64,000 nt of DNA, taken from contig NZ_JAPWDU010000006.1 in assembly GCF_027257155.1 (NCBI RefSeq), forward strand, positions 1 through 64,000, given 5' to 3'. A program made the translations under genes and the position numbers. Of the stretch, positions 24,971-34,081 are shown in pieces. Source of the stretch: Cerasicoccus sp. TK19100 (GTDB lineage Bacteria; Verrucomicrobiota; Verrucomicrobiia; Opitutales; Cerasicoccaceae). The first letter of the stretch is position 1; each line of letters opens with the position of its first letter. Under the pieces are notes generated by a model, which saw nothing but the letters and a program-made list of their open reading frames with translations, ran no database searches and was not told the origin of the DNA.

Positions 24971-25819
24971 ATGAACTCCTTTGCCTACGCTGCCTTAGCC
25001 AGCACTTTCAGCCTGGCCGCTACTGTCTCCCACGCGACCCTGACCGCTTACTGGGACTTCGAAGACGGCCTCGCTGCAACAAGCACCGACATGTCGATCT
25101 CCCCCTTCACGACCAGCGAAACTTTCCCTACGGGTAGCTCCATCGTCGCTGGTGGCGTAACCGGCTCTAATTTTTCCTACCACAGCACGGGCGCGAATGG
25201 CTCGTTTATCAACACCAATGTCAGCGGCACCTCGATGGGCATTACCGGCAGCGGTAGCAAAACACTGGTTGCCTGGGTGAAGAGCGACACCGTAGGGGCC
25301 TGGAACAACGGCGACCGCTATGGCATCCTCAGCTACTCACCCGATGGCGGCAGTGGCAGCGGCGACAGCCTGAGATTGTTGATCGATGAGAATGCGGGTG
25401 GTTTACGTTTCGAGGTCAGCGCTGGCTTTATTGCGCTAAGCCAAACGAATCTGGACGATGGCAACTGGCACATGCTCGCCGTCGTGATCAACGCCGGTGA
25501 CACCGTGGGCGATGTCGATCTATACCTCGATGGCGAATTCCTCGCTCACGATTCTTCCGGCACGCCCACGCGCTTTATCAATACCGGAACGTCGGCGACC
25601 CCTGGCAACATCGCCAACATGGCCATTGGCGCGACTCAGAACACCGTGGGCGGTGGCGCAGATGCCTTCAAGGGCCAGATCGACGGCGTGCGGGTTTACG
25701 ACGAAGCATTAAGTGAAGTCGCTTTGGACAATATTTACACCACCGTTCCAGAGCCGCAGACTTATGCGCTCGTAGGTGCCATCGGCTTGGCGGTCTTCGT
25801 ATTGCGCCGCCGCAAGTAA
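24971..25819 (+). CDS. LamG-domain PEP-CTERM exported protein
   Basis: A 282-residue secreted protein from the ATG at 24971 (MNSFAYAALASTFSLAATVSHA signal peptide). The frame is open further upstream but the signal peptide fixes this start. The body is a concanavalin/LamG fold: YWDFEDGLAA at the N-terminus and DGNWHMLAVVIN with DGVRVYDEALSE near the C-terminus are LamG hallmarks. It ends with VPEPQTY, a hydrophobic helix and RRRK, the PEP-CTERM signal. The sulfatase starts 8 bp after its stop, so they are co-transcribed. A glycan- or matrix-binding role is inference. Confidence 0.85.
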   Translation: MNSFAYAALASTFSLAATVSHATLTAYWDFEDGLAATSTDMSISPFTTSETFPTGSSIVAGGVTGSNFSYHSTGANGSFINTNVSGTSMGITGSGSKTLVAWVKSDTVGAWNNGDRYGILSYSPDGGSGSGDSLRLLIDENAGGLRFEVSAGFIALSQTNLDDGNWHMLAVVINAGDTVGDVDLYLDGEFLAHDSSGTPTRFINTGTSATPGNIANMAIGATQNTVGGGADAFKGQIDGVRVYDEALSEVALDNIYTTVPEPQTYALVGAIGLAVFVLRRRK

Positions 25820-25827
25820 TTCCTCCC

Positions 25828-28800
25828 ATGAGCAATGTTATCTGGCGCTGGTCCCTTGGGCTGGCGCTTTTACTTTCCTGTCCCCTGTTGCAGGCAGCGG
25901 ACGCGCGTCCAAACATCGTGGTCATCCTGGCTGATGACCTCGGCTGGGCCGATGTCGGCTTCCAGGGGCAGACGAAAACCTTGACGCCCCGCCTCGATGC
26001 TTTGGCTGAGCAAAGCCTGCGGTTTGAGAGCGCGTATTGCCCGGCATCGGTTTGCGGTCCCACCCGCGCGGCGCTGCTTTCCGGCTTTCACAACGGCCAT
26101 ACATTCGTCGATCGCAATGGCGACCTTGCGGGCTTTCGCGCCGAGGATGTGTTTTTCACCCAGCGCCTGCAAGCGGCGGGCTATACCACGGGAGCCTTCG
26201 GCAAATGGGGATTCGGGGCGGACCGCGATGACCACTTATCGGCCCCCGAGAGCGTGCCCTCCGCCAAGGGCGTGGATGAGTTTTACGGCTACCTGAGCCA
26301 CAGGGCCGCGCACGACTACACCCCGCCGCAACTCTGGCGCACGGATGAACTCGCGGCATATGGCATCGCGCCAGAGCCGTACTCTGGCGTCTATTCGCAC
26401 GATGATATTTCGGCTGAAGCGGTGAACTTCATTCGCAACCATGCGGGGGATGAAGAGCCATTTCTGCTTTATGTGCCCTTTACGATTCCACATTTCGATT
26501 TGGATGACATCGCCAGTTTGCCCGGCTATTTTGATGCGTATGCCGACGTGCCCGGAGCGGATGGCTGGACGGACAAAGCAAAGAAATTTGCCGCCATGGT
26601 CACCCGGATGGACGCCTCGATTGGAGAGCTGATCGACGCGCTAAAAGACCCTGATGGCAATCCGGCCACCGACGACGGCATTGCTGAAAACACGCTCATC
26701 ATCTTTTCGTCCGACAACGGTCCGACGCCGGAAGACAACACGCCGATCAACTTCTTCGATGGCAATGGCATCTACCGCGGGGGCAAGCGAGACCTCTGGG
26801 ATGGCGGCGTCCGCGTGCCGCTGATCGCCTGTTGGCCAGGCGTCATTGAGCCGGGTGTGTCGCCGCGTCTTGTGGACTTAACGGACATCGCGCCGACGCT
26901 CGCTGAGCTGGCCGAAACGACGATGCCTCCGGGCCATGATGGCATATCGCTCGTGCCGCTGCTAACCGGTTCCGGCGAGCAAAAGCCCAAGCCCTATGCC
27001 ATCTTCGAACACCACGAAGGCGATGGGCCCGATAGCGATTCCAAGGACCCGCGTTGGGCCATCCGCCGCGGCGATGACAAGCTGATTAAATTCGCTGATG
27101 GCACGCGCTGGCTTTACGACCTCAGCGTCGATCCCGGTGAAACAACCCCCATCGACAACGTTTCGTTGATCGATGAGTTGACTGCCATTGCGCTCGCCGA
27201 GCAAGTGGAACAAGGCAATGCCTACACGGTGGAGTATCGCCAATGGGTCGGCATAGATGGCGATTATTTTCATACCGCCGCGAACTGGAATCCCATTGGC
27301 GTGCCTGCCGAAAACTGGTCGGCTTCGCTCGTTAACAATGACGCCACAGACGCGAGTGCGCTGCTGCAAAGTGGCGTAGCTGTGCTCGGTTTGGAAGTCG
27401 ATGGTGTGACGCATACGCAGACGTTGCAACTGGCACCTAGCGCGATGCTCGATGCACGTAATGAGCTGCGTATCGGTGCCCGTGGCCGCGTCCTACTGGA
27501 TCGCGCGGACCTTGTCACGAATCGTTGGGTGGACATTCGCCCCGGCGGTGAGCTGCGTGGCGTGGGCAACATCACCGGCACGGTTTACAACGAAGGCGTC
27601 ATCGAGGTAAGTGATGGCTCGACCAGCACCCCACCACCCGCAGTCGACACGGGAGAAATCACCGCGCTGACTTTCGATTTCACCGGTGTGCAAAACCAGG
27701 CCATTCAAGCCGCATCCGCGCAAAGCGAATACGTCCAGTTGGCGGCTGGCTTAAGCTACGGTGCCGGTGTCGCTGAGGCCAACGCGGCAACGAATGCCGG
27801 AGATGAATTTAACCTGAACGGCTTCGAAACATCGTCGCTCAGCCAGGCCATGGCACAAGGTGATTACCTAAGCTTTGCATTGCAAAGTATGCCCGGCATC
27901 GAGATGGCCCTGCGCTCCGTGACTTTTCAACTTTGGCGCAATGGCGCGAACGCCGCCACCGACTACGCGATCACGACATCACTGGATGGGCATAGCTCGG
28001 CCTTGGCCACACTGAGCCTCAACAGTGGCGACACCGCCACACATGCCTTGACCGCCAGCTGGCTCGCCACCGCGACCACTGAGCCCGTGGAAATCCGGCT
28101 GGTTGCCTGGAATGCCGTGAACAGCGGCAACACACATTTCAACGCCTGCACCACTACGGCCAACTTTGCCACTGCCGACGAGCCGCCGAGTGCTGACAAG
28201 GTGCTCGCTGTCGAGGGGGACTGTTTTATCTTACCCGGTGGCGCGCTGCGCATGGTCATTGATGGGCACGGCGTTGCTGGCGTCGATTATCCGCAGCTCA
28301 GCGTGAGCGGGCAACTGCGCGCGGCGGACTGCATACTCGCGATTGAATTGGATGCGTTCACCCCTGCGCTTGACCAGGTTTTTCAGCTCTTGCTGGCCGA
28401 CACGCTCGATGCCGAATTCCGGGTGTCGCTACCCGCGCTTCCCGACCACCTGGCTTGGGACACGACCGAGCTAAATAGCCACGGCCGGCTTGAGGTAATT
28501 GCGCGGCCCGACTTCTCCTCATGGATCAATGGCTTCCCGTTTGCGCCTGGTGAAAACGGCCTGGATGACGATCCTGAAAACGACCAAGTGACCAATCAAT
28601 TTGAATACCTCACCGGAGGCTTACCCGATGTTTCTGATGGCCCGAACTGGTTGACGCAATGGATCGTCAGCGCAGACAAACGCCATTTGCAGATTCAGTT
28701 CACGCGTCCGGAAAATCGCTCTGATCTGCCCCTGAGCGGCGCAGTTTCCGATGACCTCCAGCAGTGGTCTCCGGCCGCGCTTTCCATCACGAATCTTGGC

Positions 28801-28887
28801 AACGGCATGGAGTCCGTCGTGATCACCGATCCGGTTGCATTGGAAGACGCGCCCAACGCTCGCTTTATCCAATTGAGATCCGAGTAA
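25828..28887 (+). CDS. Secreted sulfatase with long C-terminal extension
   Basis: A 1019-residue protein. A signal peptide (SLGLALLLSCPLLQA) is followed by a type I sulfatase domain to about residue 470. It opens with RPNIVVILADDLGWADVG, giving metal-binding aspartates. The formylglycine signature is ASVCGPTRAALLSG with the modified cysteine at C76, and FSSDNGPT lies further on. Residues about 480-600 look like a pectin-lyase-type beta repeat (DGDYFHTAANWNPIG and later turns). The last 100 residues hold the GENGLDDDPENDQVTNQFEYLTGG motif common at the C-terminus of verrucomicrobial secreted enzymes. It would remove sulfate from a sulfated polysaccharide. Needs a formylglycine maturase elsewhere. 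Confidence 0.88.
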   Translation: MSNVIWRWSLGLALLLSCPLLQAADARPNIVVILADDLGWADVGFQGQTKTLTPRLDALAEQSLRFESAYCPASVCGPTRAALLSGFHNGHTFVDRNGDLAGFRAEDVFFTQRLQAAGYTTGAFGKWGFGADRDDHLSAPESVPSAKGVDEFYGYLSHRAAHDYTPPQLWRTDELAAYGIAPEPYSGVYSHDDISAEAVNFIRNHAGDEEPFLLYVPFTIPHFDLDDIASLPGYFDAYADVPGADGWTDKAKKFAAMVTRMDASIGELIDALKDPDGNPATDDGIAENTLIIFSSDNGPTPEDNTPINFFDGNGIYRGGKRDLWDGGVRVPLIACWPGVIEPGVSPRLVDLTDIAPTLAELAETTMPPGHDGISLVPLLTGSGEQKPKPYAIFEHHEGDGPDSDSKDPRWAIRRGDDKLIKFADGTRWLYDLSVDPGETTPIDNVSLIDELTAIALAEQVEQGNAYTVEYRQWVGIDGDYFHTAANWNPIGVPAENWSASLVNNDATDASALLQSGVAVLGLEVDGVTHTQTLQLAPSAMLDARNELRIGARGRVLLDRADLVTNRWVDIRPGGELRGVGNITGTVYNEGVIEVSDGSTSTPPPAVDTGEITALTFDFTGVQNQAIQAASAQSEYVQLAAGLSYGAGVAEANAATNAGDEFNLNGFETSSLSQAMAQGDYLSFALQSMPGIEMALRSVTFQLWRNGANAATDYAITTSLDGHSSALATLSLNSGDTATHALTASWLATATTEPVEIRLVAWNAVNSGNTHFNACTTTANFATADEPPSADKVLAVEGDCFILPGGALRMVIDGHGVAGVDYPQLSVSGQLRAADCILAIELDAFTPALDQVFQLLLADTLDAEFRVSLPALPDHLAWDTTELNSHGRLEVIARPDFSSWINGFPFAPGENGLDDDPENDQVTNQFEYLTGGLPDVSDGPNWLTQWIVSADKRHLQIQFTRPENRSDLPLSGAVSDDLQQWSPAALSITNLGNGMESVVITDPVALEDAPNARFIQLRSE
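27873..27888. repeat. Dispersed palindrome copy inside the sulfatase gene
   Basis: CTTTGCATTGCAAAGT lies in the coding sequence of the C-terminal extension. It matches the 17-mer ACTTTGCAAYRCAAAGT on the reverse strand. Confidence 0.5.
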
Positions 28888-28924
28888 GCGAATTGCATAG
28901 CCCGGCTATGCTTTGCGCAAAAAA

Positions 28925-28954
28925 CAGCCCTGGCAGATCACTCCGCCAGGGCTG
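28925..28954 (-). terminator. Terminator between sulfatase and beta-helix genes
   Basis: AGCCCTGGC and GCCAGGGCT form a perfect 9-bp stem with a 10-base loop. On the minus strand the stem is followed by TTTTTTG, so it terminates the beta-helix gene; it may also stop the sulfatase transcript. Confidence 0.8.
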
Positions 28955-28998
28955 GTAAAGAATGCTCTTGGCATTAAGCCAAGCGCCGCAAGTGGTGT

Positions 28999-31575
28999 TT
29001 ACTTTTCGACGATTTGGAAGGCGTTGATACCGGTGCGGCGGCCGCAGGTGCCACGCAGCTTGAAGGAGCTGGCCGTTTGGTCGCGGAAGACGACAAACTC
29101 TTCGCCGTCGACTGCGGTGCCAGTGGTGGTGGCCGTCGATTCTTCATAGGTGCCGTCCCACTCGTGATCGGTGTCGAGCATGTAGCGGGTTTCCTGAGTA
29201 GTCCAGGTTCCGCCAACATCGGTTTGGAACTCGACCTTCATTTCGGCGGGGACGGTTTCGCCCGTTTTGCGTCCACCCCAGTAAACATAGACGTCGTAGG
29301 TGGCGTAGGGGATGTCGGTCACGGTGGCGGCCGTGGAGGAGGCGTTGCTCATCGCCCGGGTGCCACGCATCAGCAGCGAGTCCGCCTCGTAGGGGGCGCT
29401 GTAGGTCGGCGTGGCGTTGGTGTAGTAGTAGGGCGTGTTGCTAAACGAGATGTCCACGCTGGTTGCAGTGCCACTGTCGTCGACCACATCGGTCAGGGTT
29501 TCGTTGTTCGCGGTTGTGTTGTTCCAGTTGGGCATCGGGATGTAGCCAGCCACATCGGTCGAGGCGAGCTCGGCGCCGGCGTTGGCGAGGTTCATGCCAA
29601 TGGTGTCGCCCACGACGAGAACTTCCTCGGTGTTCTCTACGATTTGGATCGCGTTAAAGCCGGTGCGGCGGTCGCAGGTGCCGCGGATTTTAATGCTGTC
29701 CAGCGTGACGTTGCGGAAGACCACGTATTCGTTGCCATCGGTGGCGACGCCGCTGGTGGTGGCGGTGGACTCATTGTAGGAGCCGTCCCACTGGCGGTCG
29801 GTGTCGAGCATGTAGCGGGTTTCCTGGGTTACCCAGCTGCTGCCATCGTGGGCCTGCAGCGCGATGGACATCTCTGCCGGAACCGGTTGGCCCGAGCTGT
29901 GGCCACCCCAGTAAACATAGACGTCGTACTTCTCGTAAGGGATTTCGTAGAAGGCCGCGGCGGTCGAGCTGCCATTGCTGATAGCGCGGGTGCCGGTCAT
30001 CATCTTGGCATCGTCGTCGAGCGGGGCCGACTGCGCGGGCGTGGAATTACTGTAGTAAAACGCCGTGTTGGTGAAGTCGACATCCGCCGTGGTGGCAGCA
30101 CCGGTGTCGTCGGTCAGGTTGGTCAGCGACTCATTGTTGACGGTGGTGTTGTTCCAGTTGGCAACGGGGAGGACGCCGACCACATCCGTTGCGGACAGGA
30201 TCGTGTTGACGCTGTCGGACAGATTGACGCTGATCACGCCAGCAGTGGCCGGGGGGGTGGCCGCGCCGGAGTAGTAGCCCTTGGTGTCGGTGTAGGTCTG
30301 GCTGTTCATTGCGTTGCCAATGCCGTTCCAGGTGTCGCTGGCGTTGACAAAGTCGGGGTCGGTTCCGCTGCCGGGGCGGTAGGTGACGGTGCCCGCGCCG
30401 AGCGTGACCGAGCCGGAGGTGAAGCTGCCGGAAGCGCCGCTGAAGGACAGGATGCTGTCGGTAAAGCTCAGGCTGCCGCTGCCGTCTTCGTGGGCGGCGG
30501 TGCCAGCGTTACCGTGGAAGGTGAAGTTGGACAAAGTCGAGCTGCCGTTTTGAGTCCACACGCCCGAGCCGGTTTCGTCGCCCGCCGGGGTGCCGGTGGA
30601 GCGGCGATAGGGGAACGTGGCCACGCAGTTCTCCAAAGTCTTAGTGGTGTGCCAGAGGCGGTAGCCGCGGTAGTTGGCCACGGATACGCAGTCGACAAAA
30701 GTGGCGGCGGCCTTGATGTCGTAGCCGGCGTCTTCGTTGTTCAGCGAGATGCAGCCAATAAACTCCGTGGTGCCGCTGGTGTTGCCCTCGACCACGAAAC
30801 CGTCGCCGTTCCAATAGCTGATGCCCTGGTTGTTCCGGCGGTTGTCCATAGCCACGCAGCCGTCGAAGACGACGTTGGAGTTGGCCGTGCCACCGTTATA
30901 CACGACGAAGCCGAAGGGGAAACTCTCAGCATGGTCCCACCAACTGGTGTCACCAGCGGTCATATCGGCCAGGCAATCAATGAAGGTGACGTTGTCGCAA
31001 CCACGGTCGAGGCGATAAGCGTGCTTGGTGTATTCCTGCACAGTGAGGTTCTCGAAGGTCGCGTTGTCCACGTAGCTCAGGTAAACACCATGGCGCACGT
31101 TGTGGATCTTGATGTTGCGGAAGGTGACGTGGTTGGCCGTGTCGGAGTTGGTGTTTTTAATACCGTAGCGCACGTGGCTGAGCTCCAGATTTTCGACGAC
31201 CCAGTAGTCGCCCTTAACCGTGATGATCTGCCATTTGCCGTTGTCCGGGTTCGTGCGTGTCCAAGTGGGGTCACCGCTAAAGTAGGGCAGGCCGGAGCCG
31301 GTATCGACGCCGATGATGGATTTGGGCGAGCCGGCAGAGCCGTTACTGGCCAGGCTGAACGAGGAGGAGCCGTAGTCCCCGGAGCCGAGATACAGAGTGT
31401 CACCGGGGCCCATCGTGGTGTTGAGGGTGGTGGCGAGTTCGGTCTTGGGGAGGGCGTTGGCCCAGTCTGAGCCGTCTTGGCTGCTGGCACCGGTTGGCGT
31501 CATGTAGTAGTCAGCCGCGTTCAATTGCGTAAGCGCCGCCAGGGACAACGCCACGGTGAGGAGTCTATTTTTCAT
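28999..31575 (-). CDS. Secreted right-handed beta-helix protein with duplicated C-terminal module
   Basis: An 858-residue exported protein (signal peptide MKNRLLTVALSLAALTQLNA). Residues about 22-400 are a parallel beta-helix: DTLYLGSGDYG, ENLELSHVRYGIKNTNSDTANHVTFRNIKIHNVRHGVYL-type turns and repeated NVTFIDC/NVVFDGC, as in pectate lyases and alginate lyases. The C-terminal 410 residues are two tandem copies of a ~207-residue module (about 445-651 and 652-858), sharing VANWNNTT/MPNWNNTT, YDVYVYWGG, ETRYMLDTD and the terminal RTGxNAxQIVE; the second half resembles golvesin C-terminal-like domains. Likely a polysaccharide lyase or binding protein; catalytic residues not identified. Confidence 0.75.
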   Translation of the reverse strand: MKNRLLTVALSLAALTQLNAADYYMTPTGASSQDGSDWANALPKTELATTLNTTMGPGDTLYLGSGDYGSSSFSLASNGSAGSPKSIIGVDTGSGLPYFSGDPTWTRTNPDNGKWQIITVKGDYWVVENLELSHVRYGIKNTNSDTANHVTFRNIKIHNVRHGVYLSYVDNATFENLTVQEYTKHAYRLDRGCDNVTFIDCLADMTAGDTSWWDHAESFPFGFVVYNGGTANSNVVFDGCVAMDNRRNNQGISYWNGDGFVVEGNTSGTTEFIGCISLNNEDAGYDIKAAATFVDCVSVANYRGYRLWHTTKTLENCVATFPYRRSTGTPAGDETGSGVWTQNGSSTLSNFTFHGNAGTAAHEDGSGSLSFTDSILSFSGASGSFTSGSVTLGAGTVTYRPGSGTDPDFVNASDTWNGIGNAMNSQTYTDTKGYYSGAATPPATAGVISVNLSDSVNTILSATDVVGVLPVANWNNTTVNNESLTNLTDDTGAATTADVDFTNTAFYYSNSTPAQSAPLDDDAKMMTGTRAISNGSSTAAAFYEIPYEKYDVYVYWGGHSSGQPVPAEMSIALQAHDGSSWVTQETRYMLDTDRQWDGSYNESTATTSGVATDGNEYVVFRNVTLDSIKIRGTCDRRTGFNAIQIVENTEEVLVVGDTIGMNLANAGAELASTDVAGYIPMPNWNNTTANNETLTDVVDDSGTATSVDISFSNTPYYYTNATPTYSAPYEADSLLMRGTRAMSNASSTAATVTDIPYATYDVYVYWGGRKTGETVPAEMKVEFQTDVGGTWTTQETRYMLDTDHEWDGTYEESTATTTGTAVDGEEFVVFRDQTASSFKLRGTCGRRTGINAFQIVEK

Positions 31576-31942
31576 GGGAACAAGCGATCGCCCATTGCGC
31601 TAAAAATACGCGCCGGGAGACCAGGGATTATTTAGGGTTAAAACTGCGGGTAGGAAACAAAGATGCCCCCGAGCTTAAGCCACAGGACGAAATGCCCCAA
31701 GTGCTTGCCGAGTGAACCTATTAAGCATCGCCGTGCTTTTGCAGTGCCTCTAAACATCGATTCCTAGCACTTATCCGGTCTTGTTTGGCGCGCCTTGCGA
31801 CTGTGTTTGCTGAGCAGCATCGAAGGGGGGCAGCCTGGGGTCTCTCGGTGCGGGCGGCGATGTCAGTCGAATCTATCGGCGACCGTAGTCGTGCACGATT
31901 GTCGAGCCTCTGGCGGCCTGATATGAGCCACGACACCAACAA
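31576..31942. other. Intergenic stretch without recognised genes
   Basis: About 370 bases between the beta-helix gene start and the leuA terminator. Short open frames on both strands (31721-31942 minus, 31785-31979 plus) have arginine-rich low-complexity translations and no start signals. I see no gene, tRNA or repeat. The beta-helix promoter should be at its 31.6-kb end. Confidence 0.5.
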
Positions 31943-31944
31943 AA

Positions 31945-31970
31945 ACGGCCAGACCTTCCAGTCTGACCGT
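31945..31970 (-). terminator. Terminator of leuA
   Basis: On the minus strand ACGGTCAGAC and GTCTGGCCGT form a 10-bp stem (one wobble pair) with a TGGAAG loop, followed by TTTTTG. It lies about 34 bases after the leuA stop. Confidence 0.85.
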
Positions 31971-32003
31971 TTGCTGTAATTCGAATTTAATTGAAACGCA
32001 GCT

Positions 32004-33761
32004 TTACGCCCTTAAGCGATTATACGCGCTGACGAGGGCCTTGAGGCCGGCTTGCTCGATGCTGGGGTCCAGGCCGCAGCCCCAGACGGATTGGCCGTCC
32101 TGCTCGCTGACGATTTGCACGTAGGCGGCGGCGTCGGAGGCGGAGCCATCCGTTAAGGCGTGGCTGCGGTAGTCCGTTACCTTGAAGTCTTTCAAGCCTT
32201 CCTTTTCCAAGGCGTGGGCCAGGGCGTTGATCGGGCCGTTGCCGAAGCCTTCGGTGACGATCTTTTTGCCTTCGAAGTTCAGCGAGAAAGTCCACCCGTA
32301 TTCATTGCCACGCTTGGCGCGCTGGTGGACGAGTTCGCCGTCGTCGTTGGCGGCTTCGACGTGGGTCTCGTCGTGGTCACGCAACTTCAGCGGGCCTTCG
32401 CGGTTAACGAACTCCTTGAAAAAGGCGTCGCGGATTTCGTCGATGTTCAGCTCGCGGCCCTGCTCGTCGGCTTGCTTGCCAACGAGGGTACCGACCTCCG
32501 GGTGCATCGACTTGGGTAATTCCAAGCCATGTTCGCGGTCCAAAATGTAGGCCACGCCGCCTTTGCCGGATTGGCTGTTGATGCGGATGATAGCCTCATA
32601 GTTGCGGCCGATGTCCTGCGGGTCGATGGTCAGGTAGGGCACGGCCCACTCGATTTCGTCCTTGGATTTGCCGGTGTCCTTCTCGGTCTTTTTAATGATG
32701 TCCATGCCCTTCTTGATGGCGTCCTGGTGGCTGCCGGAGAAGGCGGTGAAGACCAGCTCGCCCGCGTAGGGATGGCGCTCATGCACGTCCATGCGGGTCA
32801 GGCGCTCGTAGACCATGCGGATCTCGTCCAGGTTGGAAAAGTCCAGGCCGGTCTCGATGCCGTGGCTGTTCAAGTTTAAGGCGACGGTGACGATGTCCAG
32901 GTTACCCGTGCGCTCGCCGTTGCCGAAGAGGGTGCCCTCGACGCGGTCCGCGCCAGCCAACATGGCCAGCTCGGTGGCGGCGGTGCCGGTGCCGCGGTCG
33001 TTGTGGGTGTGCAGGGACACGTGGACCTTGTCGCGCAAGCCGTCGGCCTTCAGTTGATTGCAGAACCACTCGATCATGTCGGCGTGGACGTTGGGCGTGG
33101 CCCATTCGACGGTGGCGGGCAAGTTCAGGATGATGGGCGACTCCTGCGTCGGCCCCCAGATTTCGGTGACGGCCTTGCAGATGTCGTACGCGTAATCCAG
33201 CTCGGTGTCGGAGAAACTTTCCGGCGAGTATTGGAAGAGGATTTCGTTATCCGTGACCTCGTTGGCCAACTGGCGGACCAACTGCGCGCCCTCAACGGCG
33301 ATGGCCTTGATCTTCTCCTGGCTCGCGTTGCTGAAGGTTACTTTGCGTTGCAAAGGTGAGGTGCTGTTGTAGAGGTGCACGATGGCGCGGGGCACGCCTT
33401 CCAACGCCTCGAAGGTACGGCGGATCAGGTGCTCGCGCGCCTGGACCAGGCACTGCACGGTGACGTCGGCCGGGATTAAATTCTCATCAACCAGTCGGCG
33501 GAAGAAGCGGAACTCAGTATCCGACGCCGAGGGGAAGCCGATCTCGATTTGCTTAAAGCCGATGCGGCAGAGCATTTGGAAATACTCCAGCTTTTCCTCG
33601 ACGCTCATCGGGATGGCGAGGGCCTGGTTGCCGTCACGCAAGTCAACGCTGGCCCAGATGGGCGCGCGCTCGATATGGTTGTCTGGCCACGTGCGGTTGG
33701 GCAAGCGGGTTTCGAACTTCTCGTGGAAGGGTCGGTATTTACGCAATGATGCGGTTTTCAT
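32004..33761 (-). CDS. leuA: 2-isopropylmalate synthase
   Basis: A 585-residue enzyme from the ATG at 33761 (MKTASLRKYRPF); the frame extends further upstream but this start fits the family. It condenses acetyl-CoA with 2-oxoisovalerate in the first committed step of leucine synthesis. The catalytic TIM barrel opens with DLRDGNQALAIPMS and contains the metal-binding SLHTHNDRGTGTAATE. The C-terminal LeuA allosteric domain (about 440-585) includes GPINALAHALEKEG and DGSASDAAAYVQI, where leucine binds for feedback inhibition. The length and IERAPIWASVDLRDGNQ opening match the longer, yeast/actinobacterial-type LeuA. An upstream Leu-rich leader and terminator suggest attenuation. Confidence 0.95.
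   Translation of the reverse strand: MKTASLRKYRPFHEKFETRLPNRTWPDNHIERAPIWASVDLRDGNQALAIPMSVEEKLEYFQMLCRIGFKQIEIGFPSASDTEFRFFRRLVDENLIPADVTVQCLVQAREHLIRRTFEALEGVPRAIVHLYNSTSPLQRKVTFSNASQEKIKAIAVEGAQLVRQLANEVTDNEILFQYSPESFSDTELDYAYDICKAVTEIWGPTQESPIILNLPATVEWATPNVHADMIEWFCNQLKADGLRDKVHVSLHTHNDRGTGTAATELAMLAGADRVEGTLFGNGERTGNLDIVTVALNLNSHGIETGLDFSNLDEIRMVYERLTRMDVHERHPYAGELVFTAFSGSHQDAIKKGMDIIKKTEKDTGKSKDEIEWAVPYLTIDPQDIGRNYEAIIRINSQSGKGGVAYILDREHGLELPKSMHPEVGTLVGKQADEQGRELNIDEIRDAFFKEFVNREGPLKLRDHDETHVEAANDDGELVHQRAKRGNEYGWTFSLNFEGKKIVTEGFGNGPINALAHALEKEGLKDFKVTDYRSHALTDGSASDAAAYVQIVSEQDGQSVWGCGLDPSIEQAGLKALVSAYNRLRA
33340..33355. repeat. Dispersed palindrome copy inside leuA
   Basis: ACTTTGCGTTGCAAAG lies within the leuA coding sequence and belongs to the ACTTTGCAAYRCAAAGT set. 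Confidence 0.5.
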
Positions 33762-33840
33762 GACAAAGGTTATACAAGTAAGGTTGTTCACGGGCCTGCC
33801 AAGCGCTAATCCGCGCACAATCCAGGCAGGCAATGAAAGG

Positions 33841-33858
33841 AAAAACGGCGAGTCGCCG
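33841..33858 (-). terminator. Attenuator terminator in the leuA leader
   Basis: On the minus strand CGGCG-ACT-CGCCG is followed directly by TTTTT, a minimal intrinsic terminator 80 bases before the leuA ATG and about 74 bases after the leader ORF stop. Between them a second perfect stem ACGGGGA/TCCCCGT can form (33878-33895). Confidence 0.5.
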
Positions 33859-33931
33859 GAAAATGTTTTTTGCTGAAACGGGGAACGCTCCCCGTGGCCT
33901 CATCGGGCCATGAAAAAATTGCTAGTCCCCC

Positions 33932-33979
33932 TCAGGGGAGAAGCTTGGCGGCCGCTAGGTTGGTGAAGGCGCGCAACAT
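33932..33979 (-). CDS. Candidate leucine leader peptide (leuL-like)
   Basis: A 15-codon ORF, MLRAFTNLAAAKLLP, lies 170 bases upstream of leuA on the same strand. Four of 15 residues are leucine and two Leu codons (CTT CTC) sit next to each other just before the stop. The CTCCCC at its end can pair either with GGGG directly after the stop or with the 5' arm of the next stem, as in classical attenuators. Too short to be found by ORF length; the call rests on position, composition and the terminator that follows. Its ATG lies about 100 bases from the divergent thioredoxin gene. Confidence 0.4.
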   Translation of the reverse strand: MLRAFTNLAAAKLLP

Positions 33980-34081
33980 GATGGTGTTGGTAATACGCCC
34001 TTGACGGTGCGGTTGTCAAGCGTCGGTTGGCGCGTTGCAATCGCGGTGTAAGGAATGCCGGCCGCGTGCGACACATACTGC

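Noticed and set aside
29014-31470. An 818-codon frame antisense to the beta-helix gene
   Set aside because: Val/Gly/Ala-rich translation without a signal peptide or domain. The opposite frame has a signal peptide and clear repeats.
31721-31979. Short frames in the gap upstream of leuA's terminator
   Set aside because: Arg-rich, no ribosome-binding site, overlapping each other on opposite strands, and one runs into the terminator.
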